Shown piece after piece: positions 30,160 through 40,281 of a stretch of DNA of 64,000 nucleotides; position 1 is the first letter of the stretch, and the number at the start of each line of letters is the position of its first letter. The position numbers and the translations under genes are program-made. The stretch lies in the NCBI RefSeq assembly GCF_030020805.1, contig NZ_CP125098.1:2871001-2935000 (forward strand), given 5' to 3'. The notes under the pieces were generated by a model. It was not told the origin of the DNA and made no database searches. It saw only the letters and a program-made list of their open reading frames with translations. Origin of the DNA: Paenibacillus sp. RC67 (GTDB lineage Bacteria > Bacillota > Bacilli > Paenibacillales > NBRC-103111).

Positions 30160-31377
30160 ATGAAAATTCTGGTTCAGAAATTCGGAGGCACGTCCCTTTC
30201 CAATGTCGAAGCAAGAGCACAAGTCCTAGAACATATCGAAGATGCCTTAGCACAAGCATACAAGCTAGTAGTCGTCGTATCGGCAATGGGGAGAAAAGGC
30301 GAGCCCTATGCAACAGATACTTTGATTGATTTTATAAATCAGAACGGCAACCATTTGCCACCGCGTGAGAAAGACATGCTGCTTTGCTGTGGAGAAATCA
30401 TCTCGGCAGCAACTTTGTGCAGCTTGCTTTGCGCAAAAGGTATTCCTGCAAGTGCTTTAACCGGAGCACAAGCAGGTATTACAACCAATAATGATTTTGG
30501 CAATGCCCAAATCATTTCCATTCAACCAGGGAGAATTTTGGAACTGTTAGAAGCCGGCCAAGTCGTTATAGTGACTGGTTTCCAGGGTCAGACCAAAACG
30601 CATGATTACACGACTTTAGGCAGAGGCGGCAGCGATACGACTGCAACTGCATTAGGCGCCGCATTAAAAGCGGAAGTTGTCGATATATTTACGGATGTGG
30701 ACGGAATATTAACGGCAGATCCACGAATCGTCGAGGATGCCAGACGTCTTTCCATCGTGTCCTATTCAGAAATATGCAATATGGCTCATCATGGAGCCAA
30801 GGTGATACATCCGCGTGCGGTAGAAGTGGCTATGAACGCCAGTATTCCTATCCGGGTACGATCTACCTTCAGTAAGGACCAAGGAACCCTAGTAACGCAT
30901 CCTGATGCCATTACTCAAGACAGGAATGCGATTCAAGACCGCTTCGTTACGGGGATCGCGAGCTTTTCGAATACTTCACAAATACAAGTGGCTGCAGGTG
31001 AAGGCGTCTATGATTTACAGCTGCAGGTTTTCAAAGCGATGGCGCAACACCATATCAGTGTAGATTTCATAAACGTAAATCCGTCTGGCGTCGTCTATAC
31101 GGTTTATGATCATGAATTGGATAGGGCCGTCCATATTTTAAATGAACTTGGATATAAACCGCAATGTACTTCCAATTGTGCCAAGGTTTCGATTATCGGC
31201 GGAGGCATGAATGGAGTGCCAGGGATAATGGCACAAATTGTCGAAGCGTTGACGGAAGAAGATATAAGCATTTTGCAGTCGGCGGACTCCAACACGACCA
31301 TATGGGTACTCGTACAAGGTATTGATATGGTGAGAGCCGTTCGCGCATTACACAGGAAGTTTGAATTACATCGATAA
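30160..31377 (+). CDS. dapG: Aspartate kinase (DapG type)
   Basis: Phosphorylates aspartate, first step of the diaminopimelate/lysine/dipicolinate pathway. The kinase motif is VQKFGGTSLSN at the N-terminus; GRGGSDTTATALGAAL and FTDVDGILTADPR are typical. Two ACT domains occupy the C-terminus (about residues 265-405). In B. subtilis the isozyme at this locus is the diaminopimelate-sensitive DapG. Length 405 aa is normal. It has a long structured leader and is followed by dapA after 22 bases. Confidence 0.94.
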   Translation: MKILVQKFGGTSLSNVEARAQVLEHIEDALAQAYKLVVVVSAMGRKGEPYATDTLIDFINQNGNHLPPREKDMLLCCGEIISAATLCSLLCAKGIPASALTGAQAGITTNNDFGNAQIISIQPGRILELLEAGQVVIVTGFQGQTKTHDYTTLGRGGSDTTATALGAALKAEVVDIFTDVDGILTADPRIVEDARRLSIVSYSEICNMAHHGAKVIHPRAVEVAMNASIPIRVRSTFSKDQGTLVTHPDAITQDRNAIQDRFVTGIASFSNTSQIQVAAGEGVYDLQLQVFKAMAQHHISVDFINVNPSGVVYTVYDHELDRAVHILNELGYKPQCTSNCAKVSIIGGGMNGVPGIMAQIVEALTEEDISILQSADSNTTIWVLVQGIDMVRAVRALHRKFELHR

Positions 31378-31399
31378 AAGACAGTAGGAGGAGTTAGTC

Positions 31400-32275
31400 G
31401 TGGATTTCGGAAGACTCATTACGGCAATGGTTACGCCATTTGATGCCAACCTAGAAATTGATTGGGGTCAAGTTGGAAAACTGATGGACTATCTGATTGA
31501 AGAACAAGCAAGCGACAGCTTGGTGATTAACGGTACTACCGGGGAGTCGCCAACATTGACTGAAGAAGAGAAGCTGAAATTGTTTCAATTTGCTGTAAAA
31601 CATGCTAACGGACGCTGCAAAATTATTGCCGGTACAGGAAGCAACGATACGGCTCATTCCATCCATTTGTCCAAGGAAGCTGAGAAGTTAGGCGTAGATG
31701 CCTTGTTGTTGGTAGCTCCTTACTACAATCGTCCTTCACAAGAAGGCATTTTCCAGCATTACAAAGCGATTGCCGAGGCAGTTTCACTGCCTTGCATAAT
31801 ATATAATGTGCAAGGTCGAACCGGAGTTAACGTTAATGTTGACACGACGATTCGTTTATCGCACATTCCGAATATCGTAGCTACAAAAGATTGCGCCGAT
31901 CTTGATCAGCTTACACAAATTGCTCATGGCGCTGCTCCAGGTTTTCTCGTGTACAGTGGGGAAGATAACATGACACTGCCTGCTCTTTCTATTGGAGCCT
32001 ATGGAATCATCAGTGTTGCAAGTCATGTGATTGGAAAAGATATGAAGAATATGATAAACTGTTATTTGCAAGGAGATGTTCGTGAAGCAGTACAAATCCA
32101 TTCCAGACTTCACCCTATATTCAAAGGACTGTTCGAATGTCCTCACCGTGTTCCAAACCCAGCCCCTGTGAAGTTTGCTTTGAACCATAAGGGGATTGAA
32201 GTCGGAGGAGTTCGTTTACCGTTAATAAATGTAACCGAAGAAGAAGGACGATTCATTACTTCGTTATTTGAGTGA
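31400..32275 (+). CDS. dapA: 4-hydroxy-tetrahydrodipicolinate synthase
   Basis: Condenses pyruvate with aspartate semialdehyde. Lys163 in IVATKDCADL is the Schiff-base lysine, Tyr135 in IIYNVQGRTG and the GTTGES loop (residues 45-50) complete the active site. Length 291 aa is normal. The start is a GTG at 31400 after GTAGGAGGAG. It is the last gene of the dapG-dapA unit and ends at a terminator. Confidence 0.96.
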   Translation: MDFGRLITAMVTPFDANLEIDWGQVGKLMDYLIEEQASDSLVINGTTGESPTLTEEEKLKLFQFAVKHANGRCKIIAGTGSNDTAHSIHLSKEAEKLGVDALLLVAPYYNRPSQEGIFQHYKAIAEAVSLPCIIYNVQGRTGVNVNVDTTIRLSHIPNIVATKDCADLDQLTQIAHGAAPGFLVYSGEDNMTLPALSIGAYGIISVASHVIGKDMKNMINCYLQGDVREAVQIHSRLHPIFKGLFECPHRVPNPAPVKFALNHKGIEVGGVRLPLINVTEEEGRFITSLFE

Positions 32276-32285
32276 GATGTCTAAG

Positions 32286-32328
32286 AAAATCGGTGCGTTT
32301 TTTGGCATCGGTTTTATTTTTTTAGGTA
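32286..32328 (+). terminator. Terminator after dapA
   Basis: AAAATCGGTGC pairs with GCATCGGTTTT (two G:U pairs), followed by ATTTTTTTAGG. Confidence 0.75.
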
Positions 32329-32354
32329 ACAATAGGGTGAAAAAAAGGGTGAAC

Positions 32355-32384
32355 TTGTAATTGCAGTTTTTCTTCATGTATAAT
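32355..32384 (+). promoter_or_regulatory. Sigma-A promoter of the RNase J gene
   Basis: TTGTAA (32355-32360), 18-base spacer, TATAAT (32379-32384), about 80 bases before the TTG start codon. Confidence 0.6.
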
Positions 32385-32463
32385 GGTGGCAAGTGACTGG
32401 TGCGGTTTTTGGTTTTTAGTTCATACAAAAATTCGTCGTCAATTTGAATTAGGAGGTATTTCT

Positions 32464-34140
32464 TTGTCAAAGAAAAATATTGATAAGCTTTCGATCTTTG
32501 CTCTGGGCGGCGTGGGCGAAATCGGAAAAAATATGTATGTTATTCAGTATGCCAATGATATTGTGGTTGTCGATTGTGGTTTGAAGTTCCCTGAGGAGGA
32601 CATGCTCGGTATTGATATCGTCATTCCTGATATCACGTACTTATCGGAAAACCGGGACAAGGTCAGAGGAATTATCATAACGCACGGACACGAGGACCAC
32701 ATTGGTGGATTGCCTTATGTTCTCAAGCATTTGAATGTTCCTGTATACGGTACCAAGCTAACGCTCGGATTAATTGAAACGAAGCTTAAGGAAGCGAATT
32801 TGTTAGGCGAAACAAAACGAATTCTCATTAATTCTGAAAGCGAATTAAAGCTTGGAACCATTACAGCTACCTTCTTCAAAACAAATCATAGTATTCCTGA
32901 TTCCGTAGGTGTATGCCTTGAAACTCCGGAAGGTAATGTTGTTCATACGGGAGACTTCAAATTCGATCAAACTCCTGTTAATGAACAATATGCGGATTTG
33001 CATAGTATGGCGGCTATCGGGAAAAGAGGCGTATTGGCGCTTCTCTCGGACAGCACGAATGCAGAGCGCCCTGGCTATACAGGTTCAGAAAGAAGTGTAG
33101 GCATTCAAATCGAGGAAATATTCCGTAAAGCAAAGCAGCGTGTTATCATTGCCACTTTTGCTTCGAATATTCATCGGATTCAACAAGTCATTGATGCTTG
33201 TGAAGCTACTCGGAGAAAGATGACCGTCATTGGCCGCAGTATGGTCAATGTCGTAGGAATTGCTCACGAGCTCGGATATTTACGTATCCCTGATGGCATG
33301 ATGATCGAGCCGGAGGAAGTAAACAAGCTTGCCGCGGATCGTGTTGTTATCCTTTCAACAGGTAGTCAGGGTGAGCCTATGTCTGCGCTTACGCGGATGG
33401 CAAGATCCACACATCGTAAAGTGGATATTTTACCGGGAGATACCGTTATCATTGCGGCAACACCGATTCCAGGAAATGAACGTTATGTGGGCAGAACCGT
33501 CGATGAATTAATGCGTATTGGCGCTCACGTTATTTATGGTCCTGGTTCAGTTACGGGAGTTCACGTTTCCGGACACGGAAGCCAAGAAGAATTAAAGCTT
33601 ATGTTAAATATCATGAAGCCTAAATACTTTATTCCGATCCACGGTGAATACCGTATGCTGCGTCAACACGGCACCCTTGCCGAGTCTGTAGGTATCGCCA
33701 AAGAAGACATTTTTATCGTGGACAATGGTGAAACGGTTGAGATTCAAGACGGCGTTGCCCGTAAAGGTTCCAAAGTTACAGCGGGTAATATTCTAATTGA
33801 TGGTCTTGGAGTCGGTGATGTAGGGAATATTGTTCTTCGCGACCGGAAGCTGCTCTCGCAAGATGGTATTCTAGTCGTAGTTGTGACGCTTAGCAAACAA
33901 GACGGTGCCATTTTATCCGGGCCTGATATTATATCCCGAGGTTTCGTGTATGTTAGAGAATCGGAAGGCTTGCTGGATGAAGCAAACCGGATCGTGACAA
34001 GCACACTGAATCGTTTAATGAATGAAAATGTAAATGAATGGGCTTCATTGAAAACCCATGTAAAAGATGCTCTTGGACGATTTTTGTACGAACAAACCAG
34101 AAGAAGACCTATGATCCTTCCAATTATTATGGAAGTATGA
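32464..34140 (+). CDS. rnjB: Ribonuclease J (RnjB position)
   Basis: Metallo-beta-lactamase/beta-CASP nuclease with endo- and 5'-3' exonuclease activity. The zinc motif HGHEDHIGG starts at residue 74, LSDSTNAERPG (about 200) and the beta-CASP region with SGHGSQEELKLMLN (about 368) follow. TTG 32464 is chosen because TTAGGAGG lies just upstream and the 558-aa product fits the family (~555 aa); the longer frame from 32383 includes the promoter. Its place after dapA is that of B. subtilis rnjB. Confidence 0.93.
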   Translation: MSKKNIDKLSIFALGGVGEIGKNMYVIQYANDIVVVDCGLKFPEEDMLGIDIVIPDITYLSENRDKVRGIIITHGHEDHIGGLPYVLKHLNVPVYGTKLTLGLIETKLKEANLLGETKRILINSESELKLGTITATFFKTNHSIPDSVGVCLETPEGNVVHTGDFKFDQTPVNEQYADLHSMAAIGKRGVLALLSDSTNAERPGYTGSERSVGIQIEEIFRKAKQRVIIATFASNIHRIQQVIDACEATRRKMTVIGRSMVNVVGIAHELGYLRIPDGMMIEPEEVNKLAADRVVILSTGSQGEPMSALTRMARSTHRKVDILPGDTVIIAATPIPGNERYVGRTVDELMRIGAHVIYGPGSVTGVHVSGHGSQEELKLMLNIMKPKYFIPIHGEYRMLRQHGTLAESVGIAKEDIFIVDNGETVEIQDGVARKGSKVTAGNILIDGLGVGDVGNIVLRDRKLLSQDGILVVVVTLSKQDGAILSGPDIISRGFVYVRESEGLLDEANRIVTSTLNRLMNENVNEWASLKTHVKDALGRFLYEQTRRRPMILPIIMEV

Positions 34141-34209
34141 TCAAAAACCACCAGTCAATAGCTTGAAACCTTCATTTAATACAGGTGTTTGCATTCGATC
34201 ACTATAAAG

Positions 34210-34248
34210 AGATCACGTAGAGAATTTGTCTATGTGGTCTTTTTTTTT
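34210..34248 (+). terminator. Terminator after rnjB
   Basis: AGATCACGTAGA pairs with TCTATGTGGTCT (G:U pairs allowed), followed by TTTTTTTT. Confidence 0.85.
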
Positions 34249-34282
34249 GTTGGAATTAAGGGATGTGCGATATATGCATACC

Positions 34283-34312
34283 TGCATATTTTTCACCTTT
34301 CGATCCATACTA
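34283..34312 (+). promoter_or_regulatory. Sigma-G promoter of tepA
   Basis: TGCATA (34283-34288), 17-base spacer, CATACTA (34306-34312). This fits the forespore sigma-G consensus TGMATA / CATACTA exactly. The -35 lies in a palindrome ATATGCA-TACC-TGCATAT (34272-34289). Confidence 0.7.
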
Positions 34313-34354
34313 TGGGAGATGATGTAACCATAGAATAGGGAGGATTTTCCTTAT

Positions 34355-35092
34355 ATGAACAATTTCACTCAAGATACTCAGCCCCAACAGCCAAATCCGG
34401 ACGAAGCCAAAAGAAATCCGACGGTCGAAAACATCCAGCAACTAGGTCAAACCGTTACACCTGCAGCAGAATCCAATATTTTTTGCATGACGATCATAGG
34501 ACAAGTTGAGGGACACCTGGTACTCCCACCGCAAAACAAAACGACAAAATACGAACACTTGATCCCACAGTTAGTAGCAGCAGAGCAAAACTCTAAAATT
34601 GAAGGTGTTCTGATTATTTTGAATACGGTTGGCGGTGACGTTGAAGCAGGACTGGCTATTGCCGAAATGATTGCAACCCTCTCCAAGCCTACTGTAACGT
34701 TGGTTTTAGGTGGAGGTCACTCCATAGGTGTCCCAATAGCGGTCTCCTCGAATTATTCCATCATTGCCGAAACAGCGACTATGACGATTCACCCCATTCG
34801 TTTGAATGGATTGGTTATTGGTGTACCTCAAACCTTTGAATATTTGGATAAAATGCAGGAACGGGTTAATCGATTTATTACGAGGCACTCTAGAGTAACT
34901 GAAGAGAAGCTGAAGGAATTGATGTTTAAAACCGGAGAGCTAACGAGAGATATTGGGACTACCGTTATCGGGCCTGATGCCGTTAAATATGGTTTAATAA
35001 ACGCCATAGGCGGAATTGGCGATGCCATCCGTGAATTAAACCTTCGGATAGAGGAGAAACGTAACTCTCTGAGCGGGGGAATGGTGCAATGA
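34355..35092 (+). CDS. tepA: ClpP-fold serine protease TepA
   Basis: Member of the ClpP/crotonase-fold protease family described as TepA (translocation-enhancing protein), also implicated in degradation of small acid-soluble spore proteins. After a hydrophilic, Pro/Gln-rich N-terminus (1-45), the ClpP core starts at [24 protein letters not shown] and the [11 protein letters not shown] motif carry the active-site region, and [11 protein letters not shown] supplies the His. Length 245 aa is normal. ylzJ starts in its stop codon, and a sigma-G promoter lies upstream. Confidence 0.9.
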   Translation: MNNFTQDTQPQQPNPDEAKRNPTVENIQQLGQTVTPAAESNIFCMTIIGQVEGHLVLPPQNKTTKYEHLIPQLVAAEQNSKIEGVLIILNTVGGDVEAGLAIAEMIATLSKPTVTLVLGGGHSIGVPIAVSSNYSIIAETATMTIHPIRLNGLVIGVPQTFEYLDKMQERVNRFITRHSRVTEEKLKELMFKTGELTRDIGTTVIGPDAVKYGLINAIGGIGDAIRELNLRIEEKRNSLSGGMVQ

Positions 35093-35310
35093 TTCATTAT
35101 ACCGTAATGCCTTTGGAGGTAGTGATGGAAGGCATCGAGGAAATGGAAGCCAATCAGGTGGAGATTGTTGTGAATGGAGTTACGATGCAGGTGCAGCCGT
35201 TGAATTCGAATCAAGCAACGATTGTCCGGTTAATTAGCGGAAACCCGCAGGATTATTTAAATCCGCAGTACACACCAGGTCGAATTATTGAATTTCAACC
35301 TGTTTTCTAG
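35089..35310 (+). CDS. ylzJ: YlzJ-like protein
   Basis: Small protein of the YlzJ family, unknown function, constantly found after tepA. The 73-aa sequence is moderately acidic, begins [15 protein letters not shown] and ends with the [12 protein letters not shown](R/S)II segment typical of the family. It overlaps tepA by four bases (ATGA), so the two are translated together. Confidence 0.85.
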   Translation: MIHYTVMPLEVVMEGIEEMEANQVEIVVNGVTMQVQPLNSNQATIVRLISGNPQDYLNPQYTPGRIIEFQPVF

Positions 35311-35338
35311 TTCTTAGGTCTGATGTTTTGCCATCATA

Positions 35339-35367
35339 TTAAGGTTCTATCCAAAGTATGGTATAAT
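35339..35367 (+). promoter_or_regulatory. Promoter of spoIIIE
   Basis: Consensus TATAAT (35362-35367) with an extended TGG upstream; a poor -35 (TTAAGG at 35339) is 17 bases away. The start codon follows after about 20 bases. Confidence 0.55.
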
Positions 35368-35389
35368 TTGTACTTGGGGGTGAGCCGCG

Positions 35390-37936
35390 TTGGCAAGGCC
35401 AAAGAAACGAAGCAAGGCTGTCAAAACAAATTTGAAATATGAGCTATACGGCATTGTCATATTGACGCTGTCTGTCATTGCTATATCCCAAGAAGGACCT
35501 GTTTCCAGAGCGTTTAAATACTTGTTCCGATTTTTGATCGGATCAATGGAGTTTATTATTCCTCTTGTTTTCATCTACCTGGGGCTTTATGTGTTGGTAA
35601 AAAGAACATGGCCTGAGTGGAGAACGACTCGCAAGGCAGGGATTTTGCTTATTGTTCTGGCATTCATCCTGATGAGTCACATCACGCTGTTTGATCAGAT
35701 GTACCCAAAAGGGAAGATCAGCGGTGGGATGATTATGTCACAATCCTGGTCAAGCTTGATGACAGCTATGGAGGCTTCAGAAAAAGGACGAGCCGCACTT
35801 GAGCGTGAAGTTGGCGGAGGGATTATCGGAGCGTCGCTGTACAGTCTGCTATATTTTTTGTTTGCTAATCTAGGAGCAAAGCTTATACAGTACATGCTAA
35901 TACTTATTGGGCTCCTGCTTGTCACGAGATTATCCATTGGCGATATCATTCAGAAAGTAAAAGGACGCAAAAGTTTCGCCGATACGCTGCTCGGACAGTA
36001 CATACTGCAGAAAATGTCAGCACGTAAACATAAGCCGGTACCTGTAGCCGTGAAAAAGAAGCCTTCCACAATTCCTTATATTCCAGAAGATAATGAATTT
36101 GATGAGGAGACTTTAAGGCCAGAGCGCAAGGAGAAGAAAAGCGGGAAGAAGCGCTCCTTATTCTTCGATCTTATACAGCCTAAAGCAAAGCCTGATCCGT
36201 CGGAGCAACAAGCTTCCGTTCAGGAGATGGAGGCTGCAGATAGAGAGGCTAATGCTGACCAGGTAAACCCGCGGAAAGAACAAACGGTTTATCCTTCTGC
36301 GGATGATTCGGATGAAGTCGAACAGGAACCCTTTATTCCAGTCATTCGTGATTTTCAGGAACATGTTAAACAGGAGGCAATTCAGCCTGAGGAAGAACAA
36401 ACGGAAGCTGCACCTATTCCTGCCAAGACGAAATCGACAGGAGCCGCTGCTACAACAGAAGAAAATGATGGTGAGACATCTGGAGATTTCGATATTAATA
36501 ACAAGCCTTTGGCAGCACCTTATGAGCTACCCTCATTTCAATTGTTGTCCAAGCCTAACCTTGCCAAAGGGGCGGATTCACTGGATTACAAAGCGGTAGC
36601 CCGGAAGCTGGAAGCAACACTTGAAAGCTTCGGTGTAAGGGCTAAAGTTCTGGAGGTTGTTAGGGGCCCTTCTGTAACCCGGTATGAAATTCAGCCGGAC
36701 GTCGGAGTGAAGGTAAGCCGAATCGTCGGCTTAACCGATGACATAGCATTGGCCTTAGCGGCTAAGGACATAAGGATGGAAGCGCCAATTCCTGGTAAAT
36801 CCGCTATCGGGATAGAGGTTCCCAATACAGAGGTTTCCATCGTGACTATGCGTGAGGTTATGGAGACTACAGCTTTTCAGGAGTCCAGTTCCAAGCTATC
36901 TATTACTTTCGGGCGTGACATTTCCGGCCAACCGATCGTCGGCAATTTGGCGCGCATGCCTCACATGCTTGTAGCAGGAGCAACCGGGTCAGGGAAATCC
37001 GTTTGTATTAATGGGATCATCACGAGCATTTTGTATAAGGCGAAGCCGGATGAAGTGAAATTTTTGATGATTGACCCGAAAATGGTAGAGTTAAACGTAT
37101 ATAATGGTATACCTCATTTGCTTGCACCTGTCGTTACGGATCCGCGCCGCGCATCATTGGCACTAAAGAAAGTTGTAGTGGAGATGGAAAAGCGCTATGA
37201 GCTGTTCTCAAAGAGCGGCACTAGGAACATTGAAGGCTACAACAATATGCTGGTGGAAACCCAAACGGGAGCACCGCTTCCTTATATCGTGGTCATAGTC
37301 GATGAGTTGGCGGATCTTATGATGGTTGCTGCCAATGATGTAGAAGATGCCATATGCCGACTGGCACAAATGGCAAGGGCTGCAGGGATTCACTTGATCA
37401 TTGCGACCCAAAGACCGTCTGTTGACGTTATTACCGGCGTTATCAAGGCCAACATTCCATCCCGGATCGCATTTGGAGTATCTTCACAGGTCGACTCCAG
37501 AACGATTCTGGACATGGCGGGAGCGGAAAAGCTGCTTGGCCGGGGCGATATGCTCTATCTCCCTATGGGTGCATCTAAGCCTGTTCGGGTACAAGGTGCG
37601 TTTTTATCGGATAATGAAGTAGAGTCTGTTGTCAATTTTGTAAGAACACAGGGACAGGCCAACTATGTCGAAGACATGGTTCCACAGATCGAAGAGCAAG
37701 CCGAAGTACCAGATCAAATGGAAGATGAGCTTTACGATCAAGCCGTTCAAATTATATTGGAAGCAAAGCAAGCCTCTGTATCTTTATTGCAGCGACGCAT
37801 GCGTGTCGGATATACCCGCGCCGCCAGGTTAATTGATTCTATGGAGGCAAAAGGCATCGTTGGACCATATGAGGGCAGTAAACCAAGGGAAGTGCTTGTA
37901 TCTCTTGAACAGTATCAAGGAAGGCTATCATCGTAA
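35390..37936 (+). CDS. spoIIIE: DNA translocase SpoIIIE/FtsK
   Basis: Membrane-anchored ATPase that pumps chromosomal DNA through the sporulation septum. Four membrane helices lie within about residues 15-180. A charged linker (about 215-370) follows, then the alpha/beta RecA-like motor with Walker [14 protein letters not shown] (about 529-541) and Walker [12 protein letters not shown] (about 627-637). The C-terminal gamma winged helix (about 775-845) recognises polar DNA sequences. TTG start at 35390 follows TTGGGGGTGAG. Position after tepA-ylzJ is that of B. subtilis spoIIIE. Confidence 0.94.
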   Translation: MARPKKRSKAVKTNLKYELYGIVILTLSVIAISQEGPVSRAFKYLFRFLIGSMEFIIPLVFIYLGLYVLVKRTWPEWRTTRKAGILLIVLAFILMSHITLFDQMYPKGKISGGMIMSQSWSSLMTAMEASEKGRAALEREVGGGIIGASLYSLLYFLFANLGAKLIQYMLILIGLLLVTRLSIGDIIQKVKGRKSFADTLLGQYILQKMSARKHKPVPVAVKKKPSTIPYIPEDNEFDEETLRPERKEKKSGKKRSLFFDLIQPKAKPDPSEQQASVQEMEAADREANADQVNPRKEQTVYPSADDSDEVEQEPFIPVIRDFQEHVKQEAIQPEEEQTEAAPIPAKTKSTGAAATTEENDGETSGDFDINNKPLAAPYELPSFQLLSKPNLAKGADSLDYKAVARKLEATLESFGVRAKVLEVVRGPSVTRYEIQPDVGVKVSRIVGLTDDIALALAAKDIRMEAPIPGKSAIGIEVPNTEVSIVTMREVMETTAFQESSSKLSITFGRDISGQPIVGNLARMPHMLVAGATGSGKSVCINGIITSILYKAKPDEVKFLMIDPKMVELNVYNGIPHLLAPVVTDPRRASLALKKVVVEMEKRYELFSKSGTRNIEGYNNMLVETQTGAPLPYIVVIVDELADLMMVAANDVEDAICRLAQMARAAGIHLIIATQRPSVDVITGVIKANIPSRIAFGVSSQVDSRTILDMAGAEKLLGRGDMLYLPMGASKPVRVQGAFLSDNEVESVVNFVRTQGQANYVEDMVPQIEEQAEVPDQMEDELYDQAVQIILEAKQASVSLLQRRMRVGYTRAARLIDSMEAKGIVGPYEGSKPREVLVSLEQYQGRLSS

Positions 37937-37940
37937 ACGA

Positions 37941-37977
37941 GAAAGAAGAGCATACCGTTCAGGTGTGCTCTTTCTTC
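37941..37977 (+). terminator. Terminator after spoIIIE
   Basis: GAAAGAAGAGCATACC pairs with GGTGTGCTCTTTCTT (one G:U), a long stem whose 3' arm is the T-rich tract. Confidence 0.75.
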
Positions 37978-38009
37978 ATATTGCACGCCCATTACTTTCC
38001 AGATTTAGC

Positions 38010-38040
38010 TGAATAGAAGCTGACTTCCTTTCTCATAATA
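38010..38040 (+). promoter_or_regulatory. Sigma-G promoter of sleB
   Basis: TGAATA (38010-38015), 18-base spacer, CATAATA (38034-38040), matching the sigma-G pattern. B. subtilis sleB is forespore-expressed under sigma-G, which agrees. Confidence 0.7.
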
Positions 38041-38088
38041 ACCTTAAAAAGGTTACCAATATGAATGTGGGAAAGGTGAGTACAGCTG

Positions 38089-38907
<819 letters not shown>

Positions 38908-38916
38908 TGTTATGCG

Positions 38917-38946
38917 AGAAGTAACCCTTGTGGTTGCTTCTTCTGT
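38917..38946 (+). terminator. Terminator after sleB
   Basis: AGAAGTAACC pairs with GGTTGCTTCT (one G:U), loop CTTGT, followed by TCTGTTTAT. Confidence 0.7.
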
Positions 38947-38995
38947 TTATGAAGGAATATAATGGAATAAAGCCAATGAAAGGAGCAATGTCCCG

Positions 38996-40279
38996 TTGAA
39001 AAACATTCAATTTGAGCGCGGCACCATAAGAAACATTCGTGTACATGTGCTGCCTACAGAACAATTCAAGACTTATGCTTTATCGGTGTACATCGGAACT
39101 CCCTTGGAGGAACAGTCGGTTACTCCTACGGCTTTTACCCCTTTCGTGCTGCGCCGCGGCACGCAGAAATATCCGGAAACCAAGCAATTTAGAGAACGTC
39201 TGGACGATCTCTACGGCGCCGGCTTCGGTTTTGATATTTACAAGCGCGGCGATTATCAAATGGTGCAGTTTCGCATGGATTTAATCCAGGATCATTATGT
39301 GAATAGTCGGGAATCGCTTTTGCAAAAAGGAATCGAATTTCTAGGTGAAGCCATAACGAAGCCCGCGCTCGAAAACGGTCGATTTACAGACAAGTATGTC
39401 GAATCAGAGAAGGTAACGCTGCAAAAAAGGATTGAATCTATCGTTAATGATAAGATTAAATATGCGGCTGAACGTTGTATTGCTGAAATGTGTAGCCAAG
39501 AGCCATACAGATTGCATCCGTTAGGAAGCATCGACGAGCTGCAGAAGCTGAACTCCGACACGCTGTACTCTTATTATCAGAAATGGCTCCAAACCGCGGT
39601 AATCGATATTTATGTCGTTGGTAAAACTAATTTGCAAGAAGTTATGCCGCTGATAGAGCAAAGCTTCACCGTAGATAGATCGCAGGCAGGCAAATATTCG
39701 AATAAACCGGGTCATCGTCAAGTTGAGCAGGTAAAGGAAGTAGTCGAGAGGCTGGATGTTAATCAAGGCAAGCTCAATATGGGTCTAAGGGCGTATTCCA
39801 CCTACGCGGAGCCTACATACCCTACAATGCTGATGTACAACGGAATACTCGGGGGCTACCCACACTCCAAGCTGTTTACGAACGTGAGGGAAAAGGCTAG
39901 TTTGGCTTACTACGCGTCTTCCCGATTGGATGGCCACAAGGGTATTCTTACGATTCAATCCGGCATTGAGATTCAAAATTATGAGAAAGCCGTTACTATC
40001 ATTCGTCAGCAGCTGGAAGCGATGACTAAAGGCGAGATCAGTGAGACCGAGCTTCAGCAGACACGAGCTATGATAACAGGACATTTGCGTGAAATGCAGG
40101 ATTCTGCCTTCGAGCTCATCTCCTTCGATTTTAACAATATATTATCTGGCGTGGAGCGTACCGTTCCAACACTTATTCAAGACGTTCTCAACGTAGACAA
40201 AAAAGACATCCAAGAGGTTGCCGAGCAGGTCAAGCTCGATACGATTTACTTCTTGCGCGACCGGAAGGGAGGAGAATAA
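38996..40279 (+). CDS. ymfF: M16 family peptidase-like protein, non-catalytic (YmfF type)
   Basis: M16 peptidase fold without the zinc motif. In the place of HxxEH the sequence reads TPFVLRRGTQKYPETKQF (about residues 43-60), so zinc binding is unlikely. The C-terminal M16 half has LFTNVREKASLAYYASSRLDGHKGI (landmark only). TTG start at 38996 follows AAGGAGCAATG. It is followed two bases later by ymfH, which has the zinc site. The pair probably forms a heterodimer of the mitochondrial-processing-peptidase kind. Confidence 0.88.
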   Translation: MKNIQFERGTIRNIRVHVLPTEQFKTYALSVYIGTPLEEQSVTPTAFTPFVLRRGTQKYPETKQFRERLDDLYGAGFGFDIYKRGDYQMVQFRMDLIQDHYVNSRESLLQKGIEFLGEAITKPALENGRFTDKYVESEKVTLQKRIESIVNDKIKYAAERCIAEMCSQEPYRLHPLGSIDELQKLNSDTLYSYYQKWLQTAVIDIYVVGKTNLQEVMPLIEQSFTVDRSQAGKYSNKPGHRQVEQVKEVVERLDVNQGKLNMGLRAYSTYAEPTYPTMLMYNGILGGYPHSKLFTNVREKASLAYYASSRLDGHKGILTIQSGIEIQNYEKAVTIIRQQLEAMTKGEISETELQQTRAMITGHLREMQDSAFELISFDFNNILSGVERTVPTLIQDVLNVDKKDIQEVAEQVKLDTIYFLRDRKGGE

Positions 40280-40281
40280 GC

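Noticed and set aside
34141..34354. Small gene between rnjB and tepA
   Set aside because: The gap is explained by a terminator, a sigma-G promoter and the tepA ribosome site; no start with a ribosome site opens a plausible frame.
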